NCBI RefSeq assembly: GCF_001421535.1
Contig: NZ_LMKN01000009.1
Location: forward strand, 311,695-375,694
Length of the DNA stretch: 64,000 nucleotides
Direction of reading: 5' to 3'
Source of the DNA: Sphingomonas sp. Leaf20
GTDB lineage: Bacteria > Pseudomonadota > Alphaproteobacteria > Sphingomonadales > Sphingomonadaceae
In this document: one piece after another, positions 63,614 through 64,000 of the stretch
Position numbering within the stretch: the first letter of the stretch is position 1
Layout: every line of letters starts with the position of its first letter
The notes under the pieces: generated by a model
Database searches by the model: none
What the model was told of the DNA's origin: nothing
Seen by the model: only the letters and a program-made list of their open reading frames with translations
Position numbers and translations under genes: made by a program

Positions 63614-64000
63614 CGCTGGCGCAGGATGTCATCGACCGCGCGGCCCGCGCATTCGACGTTGAACCACACCGCATTGGTGTCGCGAAGCTCGCCGTTGAGC
63701 AACTGGCCGAGCGCGTAGAGACGCGGCGCATCGCGTGTCGCGGATATGATCCGGCACGTCGCCCGGTGCGCGATGGCGCCTCCGACGGGATGCGGTTGCA
63801 GCCACTGCTTGGCGAGCAGGTCCTTGATCAGCGGCTCCTTCATCTCGTCCAGCGTCGTCGCCTGTCCGGTGGCGTTGACGACGATCGGCGTCTCGAGCGT
63901 GTCGCCATTGTCGAACGTGACCGTAAAGCCCGCGCCGCCTTCGTCAGCGACGGTCTCGTCGATCTGGCCTCGAACGGTGAGCAGGCCACGGGCCATCGCA
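63610..64000 (-). CDS. FAD/NAD(P)-binding protein, 3' part (cut by window edge)
   Basis: This is the C-terminal end of a flavoprotein: VTFDNGDTLETPIVVNATGQ, LAKQWLQPHPVGGAI and RLYALGQLLNGELRDTNAVW, similar to FAD-NAD(P)-binding proteins with a Rossmann-like core. The upstream part is outside the window. Coupled to the AEC gene by an ATGA overlap. Confidence 0.75.
   Translation of the reverse strand, partial: AMARGLLTVRGQIDETVADEGGAGFTVTFDNGDTLETPIVVNATGQATTLDEMKEPLIKDLLAKQWLQPHPVGGAIAHRATCRIISATRDAPRLYALGQLLNGELRDTNAVWFNVECAGRAVDDILRQR

Overview
The window is GC-rich chromosomal DNA that fits a Sphingomonas-like alphaproteobacterium. The basis is three large TonB-dependent receptors, PhoD, an SWFGD/DUF2171 protein, DUF4893, YpfJ, a divergent ohr/ohrR pair and a GTTC-N7-GTTC SOS box. 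The genus is an inference from gene families only.

Left chromosomal flank (1-13.6 kb): two small hypothetical genes, a siderophore-type TonB receptor behind a Fur-box-like site, rlmJ, a TonB C-terminal-domain protein, a divergent ThuA / DUF1080 pair, a TonB receptor-phoD operon, and a glutaredoxin-MauE membrane fusion. The last is divergent from a MerR regulator, with a textbook MerR-type promoter (19-bp spacer and dyad) between them.

Genomic island (about 13.62-49.47 kb): a 53-bp stretch of the 3' half of tRNA-Ala(CGC) is repeated exactly at 13623-13675 and 49414-49466. The right copy is part of an intact tRNA gene, and a tyrosine integrase ends 30 bp before it. Tandem GATACGC repeats with 11-bp spacing lie just inside each end and look like integrase arm sites. 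Cargo from left to right is: PhyH oxygenase-YqiK-YqiJ; a membrane protein-response regulator-histidine kinase operon joined by ATGA overlaps; an SOS-box/umuDC locus; a defence-like cluster; a LysR gene divergent from an oxidoreductase operon ending in paoABC; a decayed IS3 element between two 99-aa paralogues; a tyrosine-phosphatase-like gene; hipB with twin operators and a deleted hipA; an XRE-HUH gene pair; and the integrase.

Two points stand out. First, umuC is split into two complementary pieces about 9.8 kb apart on opposite strands, sharing CTAGGC at the break. This suggests an inversion of 23.2-33.0 kb. Second, the inverted segment carries an ATGA-coupled three-gene operon (25392-29034): an ImmA/IrrE metallopeptidase-macrodomain fusion, a P-loop kinase fused to an adenylosuccinate-synthetase-like enzyme with the PurZ-type Asp-to-Ser change (GSEGKG), and a DUF7002 / DarT-like candidate ADP-ribosyltransferase. 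DUF3644 and Abi_C genes follow it. This operon is the best candidate for an undescribed nucleotide/ADP-ribose-based conflict system.

Right chromosomal flank (49.5-64 kb): tRNA-Ala(CGC), a DUF2171 protein with a strong terminator, an NADP-dependent oxidoreductase, YpfJ protease, 3-hydroxybutyrate dehydrogenase, a DUF4893 lipoprotein, a TonB receptor coupled to a YdcF-like protein, a catalase-PfpI-SDR stress cluster, ohr/ohrR, an AEC permease and a truncated FAD-binding protein at the edge.
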